Of a stretch of 13,598 bases of DNA, positions 1 to 6,972 are shown piece by piece. Each line of letters begins with the position of its first letter. Within the stretch, counting starts at the first letter, position 1. Both the position numbers and the translations under genes were made by a program. Under the pieces are notes generated by a model. It was not told the DNA's origin, searched no databases, and worked only from the letters and a program-made list of their open reading frames with translations. The DNA is from Ch67 sp964491665 (GTDB lineage Bacteria > Pseudomonadota > Gammaproteobacteria > Pseudomonadales > Ketobacteraceae), in the NCBI GenBank assembly GCA_964491665.1, contig CAZBII010000128.1, forward strand, positions 1 through 13,598, given 5' to 3'.

Positions 1-622
1 GCTTGGCGAAACGCACCAGCGCGGCGGCGCACTCCCGCACCTGCGACACACCGCCGGGCGCAGACGTGAGCGCCTCGCTGTAAACCGTCTGGATCGAATC
101 CACCACCATCACTTTCGGCTGTTCTTTCGCGGCCGTGGCGAGGATATTTTCGATGCTGGTTTCCGACATGATGCGCAGGGCATCCATCGGCAGGTCGAGG
201 CGGCGCGCGCGCAGGGCCACCTGCTGCAGGGACTCCTCGCCGGTGATGTAGAGCGCCGGCAGGCGGGACGCCAGATGGGTCATGGTCTGCAGCAGGATGG
301 TGGACTTGCCGATGCCGGGATCGCCGCCGATCAGCACCACCGAGCCCTCCACCAGGCCGCCGCCCAGCACCCGGTCCAGCTCGGCGGAACCGCTGGGCAC
401 GCGGGGCTCTTCCACCAGCGCCACTTCCGCCATGGTGGTGACGTTGCGCGCCTCGCCGGCCCAACCGGTTTTGGCCGCCTTGCCGGCGCGGGGGCCCAGA
501 CCACGATCCGGGTTGAACTCGCTCAGGCTGTTCCAGGCACCGCAGTCGGTGCACTGTCCTGCCCACTTGGCAAACACGCTGCCGCAATCGTTGCAGACAT
601 ACTGGGTTTTGGCCTTGGCCAT
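1..622 (-). CDS. radA: RadA (Sms) DNA repair ATPase, N-terminal part, cut by window edge
   Basis: RadA is a RecA-like, DnaB-related ATPase that helps branch migration and processing of recombination intermediates in the cytoplasm. About 207 residues are visible and the reading frame is still open at base 1. Seen directly: a four-cysteine zinc finger at the N-terminus (C10, C13, C24, C27, with CNDCG and CTDCG), a Walker A motif GGDPGIGKST at residues 99-108, the TGEES segment near 127-131, and a Walker B strand VMVVDSIQT near 171-179. The KNRFG motif and the Lon-like C-terminal domain, typical of the roughly 450-residue family, would lie outside the window. The ATG at 620-622 is preceded by AGGA with 9 bases of spacing. 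It starts 25 bases after the stop of the upstream membrane-protein gene, so it is probably the last visible gene of the dnaB-alr unit. Confidence 0.96.
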   Translation of the reverse strand, partial: MAKAKTQYVCNDCGSVFAKWAGQCTDCGAWNSLSEFNPDRGLGPRAGKAAKTGWAGEARNVTTMAEVALVEEPRVPSGSAELDRVLGGGLVEGSVVLIGGDPGIGKSTILLQTMTHLASRLPALYITGEESLQQVALRARRLDLPMDALRIMSETSIENILATAAKEQPKVMVVDSIQTVYSEALTSAPGGVSQVRECAAALVRFAK

Positions 623-647
623 GGGGCAGTCCTTTCAGGGCAATGTT

Positions 648-1034
648 TCAGGAAGTCAGGATTTTCAGACACACCAGCGCGCCGAAATAATAGGCCGGCG
701 CCATCAGCAGAATCCCCAGCAGCCAGGACCCGGAATCCGGTCGCAGCTCGGAATCCTCCGACATCTGCAGATACTCCGGCAGCTTGGTGCGCACCCGCTT
801 GAGGGTGTACAGGTCCCAGAAAATCACGAACAGGAACATCAGGAGGGTGGAAGGCGTATCGAAAGGCACCGTATCCGGCATCCAGTAGGCGAAGATAAAC
901 GCGATGCTGAGCAGGGTGGACAGCAGGCCACCCACCGGGTGCAGCCAGTCATTCTCCAGCCGGCGCAGCATGTAGACGCCCACCGGCAGGGAAATCACCA
1001 TGAACGCAATGTAGAGAGTTACCCAGAGCGGCAT
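648..1034 (-). CDS. Small four-helix inner-membrane protein, unknown function
   Basis: A 128-residue protein I do not recognise by name. Hydrophobic stretches at about residues 4-23, 30-52, 61-78 and 102-126 suggest four membrane helices, with a charged loop between helices 3 and 4 (about 79-100, KRVRTKLPEYLQ and several acidic residues). There is no signal peptide, no cysteine pair and no obvious catalytic motif. Its start ATG (1032-1034) is separated from the alr stop codon by a single base, which suggests translational coupling, and radA follows after 25 bases. It is thus embedded in a dnaB-alr-radA transcript. Real coding is supported by the tight packing and by a coherent hydrophobic pattern. 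Function cannot be read from the sequence; a role in envelope physiology next to alanine racemase is only a guess. Confidence 0.82.
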   Translation of the reverse strand: MPLWVTLYIAFMVISLPVGVYMLRRLENDWLHPVGGLLSTLLSIAFIFAYWMPDTVPFDTPSTLLMFLFVIFWDLYTLKRVRTKLPEYLQMSEDSELRPDSGSWLLGILLMAPAYYFGALVCLKILTS

Positions 1035-1035
1035 C

Positions 1036-2118
1036 TCACGCCTCCCGGTACACGCGCTCGACCCGATCGGTCACCTGGCACAGCAGCTCGTAATTGACGG
1101 TGCCAGCCCAGCGCGCCACCTCTTCCACCGGCAGATCCCGCCCCCACAGCACCACGGGCGTTTCCAGTGTGGCATCGGGCAAGGCGCTGATATCCACCGT
1201 CAGCATGTCCATCGACACGCGCCCCACCAGCGGGCAGCGCTGGTCATTGATCAGCACAAAAGCATCGGACGACACATGACGCGGATAGCCGTCACCATAA
1301 CCGATCGCGACGACGGCAATGGGCGTGTCTTTCGGCGCACGCCAGGTCGCGCTGTAGCCGACCGTTTCCCCGGCCGGCACCACCGACGTGGAAATAATGC
1401 GGGATTCCAGCTGCATCGCCGGCTGCAGGCCGACTTCCGCCGCACTGGCCTCCATCAGGGGCGAGGCGCCGTACAGCATGATGCCCGGCCGCACCCACTG
1501 GTACTGAAAAGCGGCACCGCGCAGCAGGCCGGCGGAATTGGCCAGACTGCCCTGACCGGCACCGGTGGCCGCCATCAATTCGGCAAAATGCTGCTGCTGC
1601 GACTGGTTCAATGAATGGGATAAATCGTCGGCGCAGGCCAGATGGCTCATCAGGCGGACTTCCTGCACGCCTGCGCAAGCCTGCAATTGCTGCCACACCT
1701 GAAGACAGGCATTCAGTGGAATGCCCAGCCGATGCATGCCGGTGTCCACCTTCAGCCACACCACCAGCGGCTGCGCCAGCGCAATCCGCTGCAGCAGGGC
1801 CAACTGCCAGAACTGGTGCACCACGATCTGGAAGCGGTGCTGCGCCGCCAGCTGCAATTCCTCGGCACTCATCACGCCTTCCATCAGCAGGATGGGACGG
1901 GTGACGCCGGCCTGCCGCAGCACCAGCGCCTCGCCAAAAGTCGCGACGCCAAACGCATCGGCATCGCCCAGCGCCCGCGCTACCGCCACCGCACCATGCC
2001 CGTAACCATCAGCCTTCACCACCGCCAGCACCTGACTGCCGGGCGCGCGCTCACGCACCAGACGGAAGTTGTGTTGCAGGGCGCGCAGGTCGATCACCGC
2101 GCGGGTGCCGCGACTCAT
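1036..2118 (-). CDS. alr: Alanine racemase (biosynthetic type)
   Basis: A PLP-dependent cytoplasmic enzyme that interconverts L- and D-alanine, supplying D-Ala for peptidoglycan. The 360 residues match the usual length. Seen directly: the PLP-binding lysine K35 in AVVKADGYGHG, the KVDTGMHRLG motif near residues 123-132, the conserved LYGASP segment near 215-220, the catalytic tyrosine Y255 in VGYSATW, the AIGYGDGYPR motif near 271-280 and the VGRVSMDM motif near 298-305. Both catalytic bases are therefore present and the gene looks intact. It begins 5 bases after the dnaB stop and its stop is one base from the next start, so it belongs to the dnaB unit. No ideal Shine-Dalgarno lies close to the ATG (a GGAG sits about 13 bases upstream), consistent with coupling to dnaB translation. 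The alternative, catabolic DadX, is less likely because no dadA neighbour is present. Confidence 0.97.
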   Translation of the reverse strand: MSRGTRAVIDLRALQHNFRLVRERAPGSQVLAVVKADGYGHGAVAVARALGDADAFGVATFGEALVLRQAGVTRPILLMEGVMSAEELQLAAQHRFQIVVHQFWQLALLQRIALAQPLVVWLKVDTGMHRLGIPLNACLQVWQQLQACAGVQEVRLMSHLACADDLSHSLNQSQQQHFAELMAATGAGQGSLANSAGLLRGAAFQYQWVRPGIMLYGASPLMEASAAEVGLQPAMQLESRIISTSVVPAGETVGYSATWRAPKDTPIAVVAIGYGDGYPRHVSSDAFVLINDQRCPLVGRVSMDMLTVDISALPDATLETPVVLWGRDLPVEEVARWAGTVNYELLCQVTDRVERVYREA

Positions 2119-2123
2119 GGGGG

Positions 2124-3512
2124 TCAGTATTCTCCGTAGGAATTGTGGGCGAGGTCTTCGAAGCGGGTGTAGCGGCCGAGGAATGCCAGCCGCACAGTGC
2201 CGATGGGACCGTTCCGCTGCTTGCCGATGATGATTTCCGCGATGCCCTTGTCTTCCGAGTCCTCGTTATAGACCTCGTCGCGGTAGATGAACATGATGAT
2301 GTCGGCGTCCTGCTCGATCGCGCCGGATTCCCGCAGGTCAGACATCACCGGCCGCTTGTTGGGCCGCTGCTCCAGACCGCGGTTGAGCTGGGAAAGCGCC
2401 ACCACCGGGCAGTTCATTTCCTTCGCCAGTCCTTTCAGGGAGCGGGAAATTTCCGAAATCTCGTTCACCCGGTTTTCGGCGCCGGGCACCCGCATCAGCT
2501 GCAGGTAGTCCACCATGATCAGACCCAGATCACCCTGGTCCCGTGCCACCCGACGCGCCCGCGCACGCACTTCAGTCGGGCTGAGGCCGGCAGAGTCATC
2601 GATGAACAGCTTCTGTTCCGCCAGCAGACTCACAGCAGCGCTGAAACGCGGCCAGTCATCTTCCTCGAGCCGGCCGGTGGTCACGCGTGACATGTCGATG
2701 CGCCCCAGGGACGCCAGCATCCGCATCACGATCTGTTCGGCGGGCATTTCCATGCTGAACACCAGCACTGGCTTGCCGGTGCGGATCAGCGCGTTTTCCG
2801 CCATGTTCATCGAAAACGTGGTTTTACCCATGGCCGGACGGGCCGCCACGATTACCAGCGCACCGCCCTGCAGACCGGAGGTTTTTTCGTCCAGATCGGT
2901 AAAGCCGGTGGGCACGCCGGTAATCTTGTCCTCGGACTTGAACAGCAGATCGATGCGATCCACCGTGGATTTCAGCACCTGCTTGATCGGCTGCGGGCCG
3001 GTGCCCTTGGAATCCTGCTCGGCGATGTTGAACACCTTGCGCTCCGCCTCGTCCAGCAGTTCGGATGAGGAGCGCCCTTCCGGCCGGAAGGCAGACTCGG
3101 CAATCTCGTTGGAGACCTGGATCATCTGCCGCAGCACCGAGCGCTCGCGCACGATGCCGGCATAGGCCTTGATGTTCGATGCACTGGGCGTGTTCTTGGC
3201 CAGCAGCGCCAGATAGGCCATGCCGCCGCTTTCTTCCAGGATGCCGGCGTTATCCAGCGCCTCACCGAGAGTGACCACGTCAAACGGCTTGCTGAGTTCC
3301 GCCAGCTGGGCAATGGCACGGAAAATCAGGCGATGGTCGCGGCGATAGAAGTCCACATCGGTCACCAGCTCCGCCACGTCATCGAACGCGCTGTTGTCCA
3401 ACATCAAACCACCCAGCACGGACTGCTCGGCTTCGATGGAATGAGGCGGCACCTTGATGGAAGCCGTTTCGGGATCGGCATCCAGCTGAAGCTCGATGGG
3501 AAAATCAGTCAT
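2124..3512 (-). CDS. dnaB: Replicative DNA helicase DnaB
   Basis: The hexameric 5'-3' helicase that unwinds DNA at the replication fork and interacts with primase. Seen directly in 462 residues: the N-terminal domain opening VPPHSIEAEQSVLGGLMLDN (21-40), a linker around 150-200, then the RecA-like domain with Walker A ARPAMGKTT (224-232, K230), the SMEMP motif (253-257), Walker B LIMVDYLQL (331-339, D335), the SQLNRGLEQR motif (374-383) and the C-terminal KQRNGPIGTVRL segment (431-442), which carries the arginine-finger region. No intein or insertion interrupts these motifs. The ATG at 3510-3512 lacks a clear Shine-Dalgarno, but it gives the N-terminus expected for the family. It follows the rplI terminator and is the first gene of the unit dnaB-alr-membrane protein-radA. 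Confidence 0.98.
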   Translation of the reverse strand: MTDFPIELQLDADPETASIKVPPHSIEAEQSVLGGLMLDNSAFDDVAELVTDVDFYRRDHRLIFRAIAQLAELSKPFDVVTLGEALDNAGILEESGGMAYLALLAKNTPSASNIKAYAGIVRERSVLRQMIQVSNEIAESAFRPEGRSSSELLDEAERKVFNIAEQDSKGTGPQPIKQVLKSTVDRIDLLFKSEDKITGVPTGFTDLDEKTSGLQGGALVIVAARPAMGKTTFSMNMAENALIRTGKPVLVFSMEMPAEQIVMRMLASLGRIDMSRVTTGRLEEDDWPRFSAAVSLLAEQKLFIDDSAGLSPTEVRARARRVARDQGDLGLIMVDYLQLMRVPGAENRVNEISEISRSLKGLAKEMNCPVVALSQLNRGLEQRPNKRPVMSDLRESGAIEQDADIIMFIYRDEVYNEDSEDKGIAEIIIGKQRNGPIGTVRLAFLGRYTRFEDLAHNSYGEY

Positions 3513-3553
3513 GGCAGGTGAACACGGGCAAGTGAATCAAAGAGGTGCAGCAA

Positions 3554-3582
3554 GTTTAACGGCAGGTTTGCAGAATGCGCAA
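3554..3582 (-). promoter_or_regulatory. Candidate sigma70 promoter for dnaB
   Basis: On the minus strand a -35 like TTGCGC (3577-3582) is separated by 17 bases from a -10 like TTAAAC (3554-3559). It lies between the rplI terminator (3629-3666) and dnaB (start 3512), which is where a promoter would be needed. Both boxes are weak matches and no operator is visible. The rest of the 185-bp gap holds only the terminator. Confidence 0.3.
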
Positions 3583-3628
3583 TGCGGTTTCCGGCTGGAC
3601 AACCCCGCAGAACAAACCGGCATAAACA

Positions 3629-3666
3629 ACAAAACTCCGGCTCCCTGTCGGGAACCAGAGTTTTGT
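3629..3666 (-). terminator. Intrinsic terminator of the rpsF-rplI operon
   Basis: Two 17-base arms (3629-3645 and 3650-3666) pair around a TGTC loop, with two G-U wobbles in the RNA read from the minus strand. The distal end of the stem is an A/T-rich ACAAAA/TTTTGT block followed by TGTTT, so the transcript ends in a U-rich tract. It starts 32 bases after the rplI stop, the expected place for the end of the ribosomal-protein transcript. Confidence 0.88.
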
Positions 3667-3697
3667 CGCGCATGACAGGCTGTCAGGTCGAACCGGA

Positions 3698-4147
3698 TTA
3701 TTCCGGAACGACGGATACCTTGATGGTGGCAGCCACGTCACTGTGCAGTTGCAGGGTGATTTCGAAATCGCCCACGTTGCGGATCAGGCCATTCGGCATC
3801 AGCACTTCGGCCTTGCTCACCTGCAGACCGGCTGCAGTGATGGCGTCGGCGATGTCGCGGGTACCCACGGAACCGAACAGCTTGCCTTCGTCACCGGCCT
3901 TGGCAGGCACAGTCACGGCGGCGATTTCAGTCAGCTTCTCGGCGCGGGCCTGGGCGGCAGCCAGCTTTTCATTGGCCTGCTTTTCCAGTTCAGCGCGACG
4001 CTCCTGAAAGTGTTTGATGTTGCTCTCAGTGGCAGGCACAGCCTTGCCCTGAGGGATCAGAAAGTTACGACCATAACCGGAGCGAACTTTTACCTTGTCG
4101 CCCAGGTTGCCCAGGTTACGGGTTTTTTCCAACAAGATGACTTCCAT
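3698..4147 (-). CDS. rplI: 50S ribosomal protein L9
   Basis: A structural protein of the large ribosomal subunit that binds 23S rRNA near the L1 stalk. The start at 4147 gives 149 residues, the same length as E. coli L9, and the canonical N-terminus MEVILLEKTRNLG. The GYGRNFLIPQGKA signature lies at about 24-36, followed by the long Lys/Glu/Ala-rich connecting helix (about 41-75) and the C-terminal domain with GKLFGSVGTRDI. An in-frame ATG further upstream (4222) would lie inside the preceding gene and add 25 unrelated residues; the start chosen has AGAGG about 8 bases upstream. It is the last gene of the S6 operon, 34 bases after the DUF2232 gene and just before a strong terminator. Confidence 0.97.
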   Translation of the reverse strand: MEVILLEKTRNLGNLGDKVKVRSGYGRNFLIPQGKAVPATESNIKHFQERRAELEKQANEKLAAAQARAEKLTEIAAVTVPAKAGDEGKLFGSVGTRDIADAITAAGLQVSKAEVLMPNGLIRNVGDFEITLQLHSDVAATIKVSVVPE

Positions 4148-4181
4148 CACGCATACCTCTTTGGTTTGAATCGGCCCGCCC

Positions 4182-5048
4182 TCAGGGACGGGCTGTTCCA
4201 ATTCGTTTTCTAAAATCAACAAAACTGTCTGTGATCGCTGCGGCGATCAGTACCACGAACGCAGGTCCAGCCAGCAGCACCAGTGTCAGGTAGAAAAACA
4301 CCAGCGGTGTATTGCTGCGGCCGCGCAGAGCCACCACCCCGTGAAACAGGGCCAGTCCGGCCACCAGCAGCGGCAGAACCAGCACTGGCACCATGACTGC
4401 CGCCTCACTCTGCCAGCGGGTGATCAGCAAGCCCAGCAGCAACGCAACCGTGGCGGCCGGTGCCAGGCGCAGACGATGAAACTCCGCCTGAAAACCGCCC
4501 GGGTTGTACAGCCGCGCCTGCAGCCAGCGCGCCAGCATCAATGCGGCCACCGCCGACAGGGCTGTCATGCCGCCCATCCCCTCGATCACCATCTGGCGCA
4601 GGTTGATCTGCTCCAGCATGACGCGGGTTTCTTCCTGTAGTTGCTCCGTCTGTTTCAGCTGATCCAGAAACAGCTGGAAGGCTGTCTGCAAAGGCTCGAA
4701 CTGCTGCGGCACCCACTGCATCAGGAGGACAATGTACAACCCTGACACCAGCGACACCGCGACCAGTCCATTCGCCAGCGACCGGCTGTTGGCCAGCACC
4801 AGCGCACCCGCCAGCGCTGCCAGAACACCACCCAGTTGCGATACATCGCCACCGGGCCAGTGGATTGTGAGCGCCACCAGCAGGGCTCCAGCCAGAGGCC
4901 AGAGCGCATCCACCAGAGTGCGCCGCAAAGCCACCAGGGCCACCACTGCCATCGACGTCCAGCCAACAACCGGCAACAGGCCCAGAATTGCCGCAGCGGC
5001 GAGCGCGTTGAGGCGCCCGCGCATGATCCATTGTGCCAGTCTGACCAT
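4182..5048 (-). CDS. YybS/DUF2232-like polytopic membrane protein
   Basis: A 288-residue, very hydrophobic protein with about seven or eight predicted membrane helices: several in the first 115 residues, a soluble amphipathic stretch around 120-150 (rich in Gln, Glu and Leu), then more helices to about 275 and a short basic C-terminus. No catalytic motif is seen. Its place between rpsR and rplI is where pseudomonads carry an unnamed membrane protein, which I associate with the DUF2232/YybS group; the family name is from memory of context rather than a search. The ATG at 5048 has GGAG with 6 bases of spacing; a GTG one codon upstream (5051) would be only 3 bases from it and is less likely. It starts 18 bases after the rpsR stop. 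Function is not known to me. Confidence 0.85.
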   Translation of the reverse strand: MVRLAQWIMRGRLNALAAAAILGLLPVVGWTSMAVVALVALRRTLVDALWPLAGALLVALTIHWPGGDVSQLGGVLAALAGALVLANSRSLANGLVAVSLVSGLYIVLLMQWVPQQFEPLQTAFQLFLDQLKQTEQLQEETRVMLEQINLRQMVIEGMGGMTALSAVAALMLARWLQARLYNPGGFQAEFHRLRLAPAATVALLLGLLITRWQSEAAVMVPVLVLPLLVAGLALFHGVVALRGRSNTPLVFFYLTLVLLAGPAFVVLIAAAITDSFVDFRKRIGTARP

Positions 5049-5066
5049 CACTGGCTCCGGATCAGG

Positions 5067-5294
5067 TTACTTGTGTGAATCAGAGTACGGCAGCAGAGCC
5101 AGGGCACGGGCGCGCTTGACGGCCCGGGCCAGCTGGCGCTGATATTTCGCACTGGTGCCGGTGATACGGCTGGGTACGATCTTGCCAGTTTCGGTAATGT
5201 AGTTTTTCAGGGTGTCCAGATCCTTGTAATCGATCTCAACCACCTGCTCGGCAGTAAAACGGCAGAATTTTCTGCGGCGGTAAAAACGTGCCAT
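5067..5294 (-). CDS. rpsR: 30S ribosomal protein S18
   Basis: S18 binds 16S rRNA in the platform of the 30S subunit as a complex with S6. The start at 5294 gives 75 residues, the E. coli length, and the canonical MARFYRRRKFCRF opening. The internal segment IDYKDLDTLKNYITETGKI and the basic SRITGTSAKYQRQLARAVKRAR segment are typical of the family. An in-frame ATG five codons upstream (5309) would overlap the end of priB and is not favoured; AAGGAG lies 6-7 bases before 5294 and is fused to the priB stop codon. The protein keeps a single Cys in RRKFCRF. Being co-transcribed with rpsF fits S6:S18 complex formation and feedback on the leader. Confidence 0.98.
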   Translation of the reverse strand: MARFYRRRKFCRFTAEQVVEIDYKDLDTLKNYITETGKIVPSRITGTSAKYQRQLARAVKRARALALLPYSDSHK

Positions 5295-5305
5295 GTTCGG
5301 CTCCT

Positions 5306-5614
5306 TCAACGTAATTCAATTTGCTGTGCGTGGAGAACCAGCCGGGTTGCAGTGGAATCCTTGTAGTTCGACCGGGCCAGAAAGCCGGTCACGGTGACCC
5401 GGTCACTGACTGCCAGCGCGCTGATGGCTGAGGTTATTCCCTCGCCCCGTGCTTCCACCCTGATGCGGCAGAGCACTTCCCGCGCGGCACCCGCCTCTTC
5501 CTGGCGGGAGCGGTGTTCCAGCATAAAACCCAGATGCGGAACGCCGGCCGGGGTGTAACGGAGCCCGAAGAGTTCCGTCACGGTACCACTCAGAACCAGT
5601 TGGTTGGTTTCCAC
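5306..5614 (-). CDS. priB: Primosomal replication protein N (PriB)
   Basis: PriB is a small single-strand DNA-binding OB-fold protein that stabilises PriA at stalled forks and helps reload DnaB. This 102-residue protein is close to the E. coli length (104). Seen directly: the OB-fold opening NQLVLSGTVTELFGLRYTPAGVPHLGFMLEHRS with alternating strands, RIRVEARGEGI in the middle, and VTVTGFLARS leading to a final strand ending in LHAQQIELR. It lies between rpsF (21-base gap) and rpsR (11-base gap), its standard place in gammaproteobacteria, and this position is strong support. The TGA stop runs straight into the rpsR ribosome-binding site, so the two are probably coupled. It works in the same restart pathway as dnaB further downstream. 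Confidence 0.94.
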   Translation of the reverse strand: METNQLVLSGTVTELFGLRYTPAGVPHLGFMLEHRSRQEEAGAAREVLCRIRVEARGEGITSAISALAVSDRVTVTGFLARSNYKDSTATRLVLHAQQIELR

Positions 5615-5635
5615 TGAAGCGGTTCTTGGCCTCTG

Positions 5636-6049
5636 TTACTCGTCAGAAGCCGACTCGTCGTCTGCATCATCCTCGTCATCCGCATCGGCCAGACCGGCAC
5701 CACGGGAAGAGGATTCGCCACGGTCCTTGTCGCCAGACTTGGACAGGGCGGACTGCTCGGTAACGGCCTCATCACGACGGATGACCATGTTACGCAGAAC
5801 GGCGTCGTTGAACTTGAAGTTGCTGGTGAGTTCGTCCAGCACTTCCTGCGAACATTCGATGTTCATCAGGATGTAGTGTGCCTTGTGAACCTTGTTGATA
5901 GGGAATGCCAGCTGGCGACGGCCCCAGTCTTCCAGACGGTGAACAGCGCCACCACCTTCGACGATCTGGCCTTTGTAACGCTCAACCATCCCGGGGACCT
6001 GCTCAGACTGGTCCGGGTGAACCATAAACACGATTTCGTAATGTCTCAT
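5636..6049 (-). CDS. rpsF: 30S ribosomal protein S6
   Basis: S6 binds the 16S rRNA platform together with S18. The 137 residues start with MRHYEIVFMVHPDQSEQ and include GRRQLAFPINKVHKAHYILMN, both family hallmarks. The ferredoxin-like fold ends at about residue 95 (NMVIRRDEAV). What follows is a 40-residue low-complexity tail that is Ser/Gly/Lys-rich and then strongly acidic, with 11 Asp/Glu in the last 17 residues, ending SASDE. In E. coli the S6 C-terminus is the target of the glutamate ligase RimK; whether this tail is modified is unknown. TAAGGAG (6058-6064) sits 8 bases before the ATG. It is the first gene of the operon, behind a leader of about 105 bases. Confidence 0.98.
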   Translation of the reverse strand: MRHYEIVFMVHPDQSEQVPGMVERYKGQIVEGGGAVHRLEDWGRRQLAFPINKVHKAHYILMNIECSQEVLDELTSNFKFNDAVLRNMVIRRDEAVTEQSALSKSGDKDRGESSSRGAGLADADDEDDADDESASDE

Positions 6050-6073
6050 TGGACATGCTCCTTACGGATTAAA

Positions 6074-6104
6074 GCCTTCCGCCCGCGAAATGCGCCGGTA
6101 AGGC
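6074..6104 (-). promoter_or_regulatory. Leader hairpin before rpsF, candidate S6:S18 autoregulatory element
   Basis: On the minus strand the rpsF 5' leader holds an outer stem GCCTT/AAGGC, a one-base bulge, a CCG/CGG pair block, a small asymmetric internal loop (G opposite GG) and an inner CGC/GCG stem with an ATTTC loop. It ends 10 bases before the Shine-Dalgarno at 6058-6064. Bacterial rpsF leaders are known to contain an S6:S18-binding element that mimics the 16S rRNA site and carries a CCG trinucleotide. The position and the CCG here fit that, but I could not align it to the published model. It lacks a U-tract, so an intrinsic attenuator is unlikely. Confidence 0.5.
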
Positions 6105-6161
6105 AAGGAGTGAATACATACTAACTATTTGCCATCGACGAGGGTCGCCGAAGGATCGCGC

Positions 6162-6190
6162 ATTCTATAGAAGACAGGGGGCGATGGCAA
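6162..6190 (-). promoter_or_regulatory. Sigma70 promoter of the rpsF operon
   Basis: On the minus strand, -35 TTGCCA (6185-6190), exactly 17 bases of spacer, then -10 TAGAAT (6162-6167, inside TATAGAAT). A GC-rich stretch follows the -10 (GCGCGATCC), as in stringently controlled ribosomal promoters. It starts 10 bases after the rlmB stop. The predicted transcript begins near 6155 and has a leader of about 105 bases. Confidence 0.72.
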
Positions 6191-6199
6191 GGCAAGCGG

Positions 6200-6943
6200 C
6201 TACAGGCGCTGGCGCAGGGCCTCAAACAGACAGATGCCGGCGGCCACCGAGACGTTGAGACTCTGCACATCGCCGCGCATGGGGATGTAGGCGAGCTGGT
6301 CGCAGGTTTCGCGGGTCAGGCGGCGCAGCCCGGTGCCCTCGGCGCCCATGACAATAGCGATGGAACCTTTCAGGTCGGTGTCGTAGAGGCTTTTGGCGGT
6401 GGCATCCAGCTCGGTGCCGATCAGCCAGATGTTGCGCTCCTGCAACTGCTGCAGGGTGCGGGCGAGATTGGTGACCTGCACGAACGGCACCACTTCCGCC
6501 GCCCCCACCGCCACCCGGCGCACCACCGGCGTGAGACCGGCGGACTTGTCCTTCGTGGTGATCACGGCATCCACACCCGCCGCATCGGCACTGCGCAGGC
6601 AGGCGCCCAGGTTGTGGGGGTCGGTGACGCTGTCCAGCACCAGCAGGAAAGCCGGTCCCTGCTTGCGGTCGAGCAGGTCGAACAGCTGGTTTTCGTCGAG
6701 CGGCTGTGACAGACGGCAGCGGGCTGCCGCACCCTGATGATTGGCATCGGGAAACTGGCTATCCAGCTGCTGCTTGCCCACCCGCTGACTGCTGACACCG
6801 GCTTTTTGTGCCAGCCTGGCCAGCTCGTTCAGGCGCTGGTCGTCGCGGCTTTCCTGCAGCTTGAGTTCCAGCACCCGGTCGGGATGCTTTTTCAGAACCG
6901 CTGCAATAGTGTGAATGCCGTACAACCACTCCGGCTTGGACAT
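6200..6943 (-). CDS. rlmB: 23S rRNA (guanosine-2'-O)-methyltransferase RlmB
   Basis: A SpoU/TrmH-family enzyme with the SPOUT knot fold; RlmB methylates the 2'-OH of G2251 in the peptidyl-transferase loop of 23S rRNA using SAM. The 247 residues match the usual length. Seen directly: the N-terminal substrate-binding domain opening EWLYGIHTIAAVLKKHP, then the three SpoU motifs: motif 1 DPHNLGACLRSADAAG with the conserved Asn and Arg, motif 2 IVMGAEGTGLRRL, and motif 3 IPMRGDVQSLNVSVAAGICLFE. It starts 29 bases after rnr, with AAGGA 6-7 bases before the ATG, so the two form an rnr-rlmB operon as in E. coli. TrmH-like paralogues share these motifs; the rnr link supports RlmB. No terminator follows, so some read-through into rpsF is possible. 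Confidence 0.96.
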   Translation of the reverse strand: MSKPEWLYGIHTIAAVLKKHPDRVLELKLQESRDDQRLNELARLAQKAGVSSQRVGKQQLDSQFPDANHQGAAARCRLSQPLDENQLFDLLDRKQGPAFLLVLDSVTDPHNLGACLRSADAAGVDAVITTKDKSAGLTPVVRRVAVGAAEVVPFVQVTNLARTLQQLQERNIWLIGTELDATAKSLYDTDLKGSIAIVMGAEGTGLRRLTRETCDQLAYIPMRGDVQSLNVSVAAGICLFEALRQRL

Positions 6944-6972
6944 GTTTTTTCCTTATTCAGATCAGGGCGCAC

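Noticed and set aside
282..1097. A 271-codon plus-strand frame opposite radA, the membrane protein and alr
   Set aside because: It spans two gene boundaries of the minus strand and encodes a Pro/Gln/Arg-rich sequence without motifs.
4148..4222. An upstream ATG that would extend L9 by 25 residues
   Set aside because: It lies in the end of the DUF2232 gene, has no family-like sequence, and the ATG at 4147 has a good ribosome-binding site and the exact L9 N-terminus.
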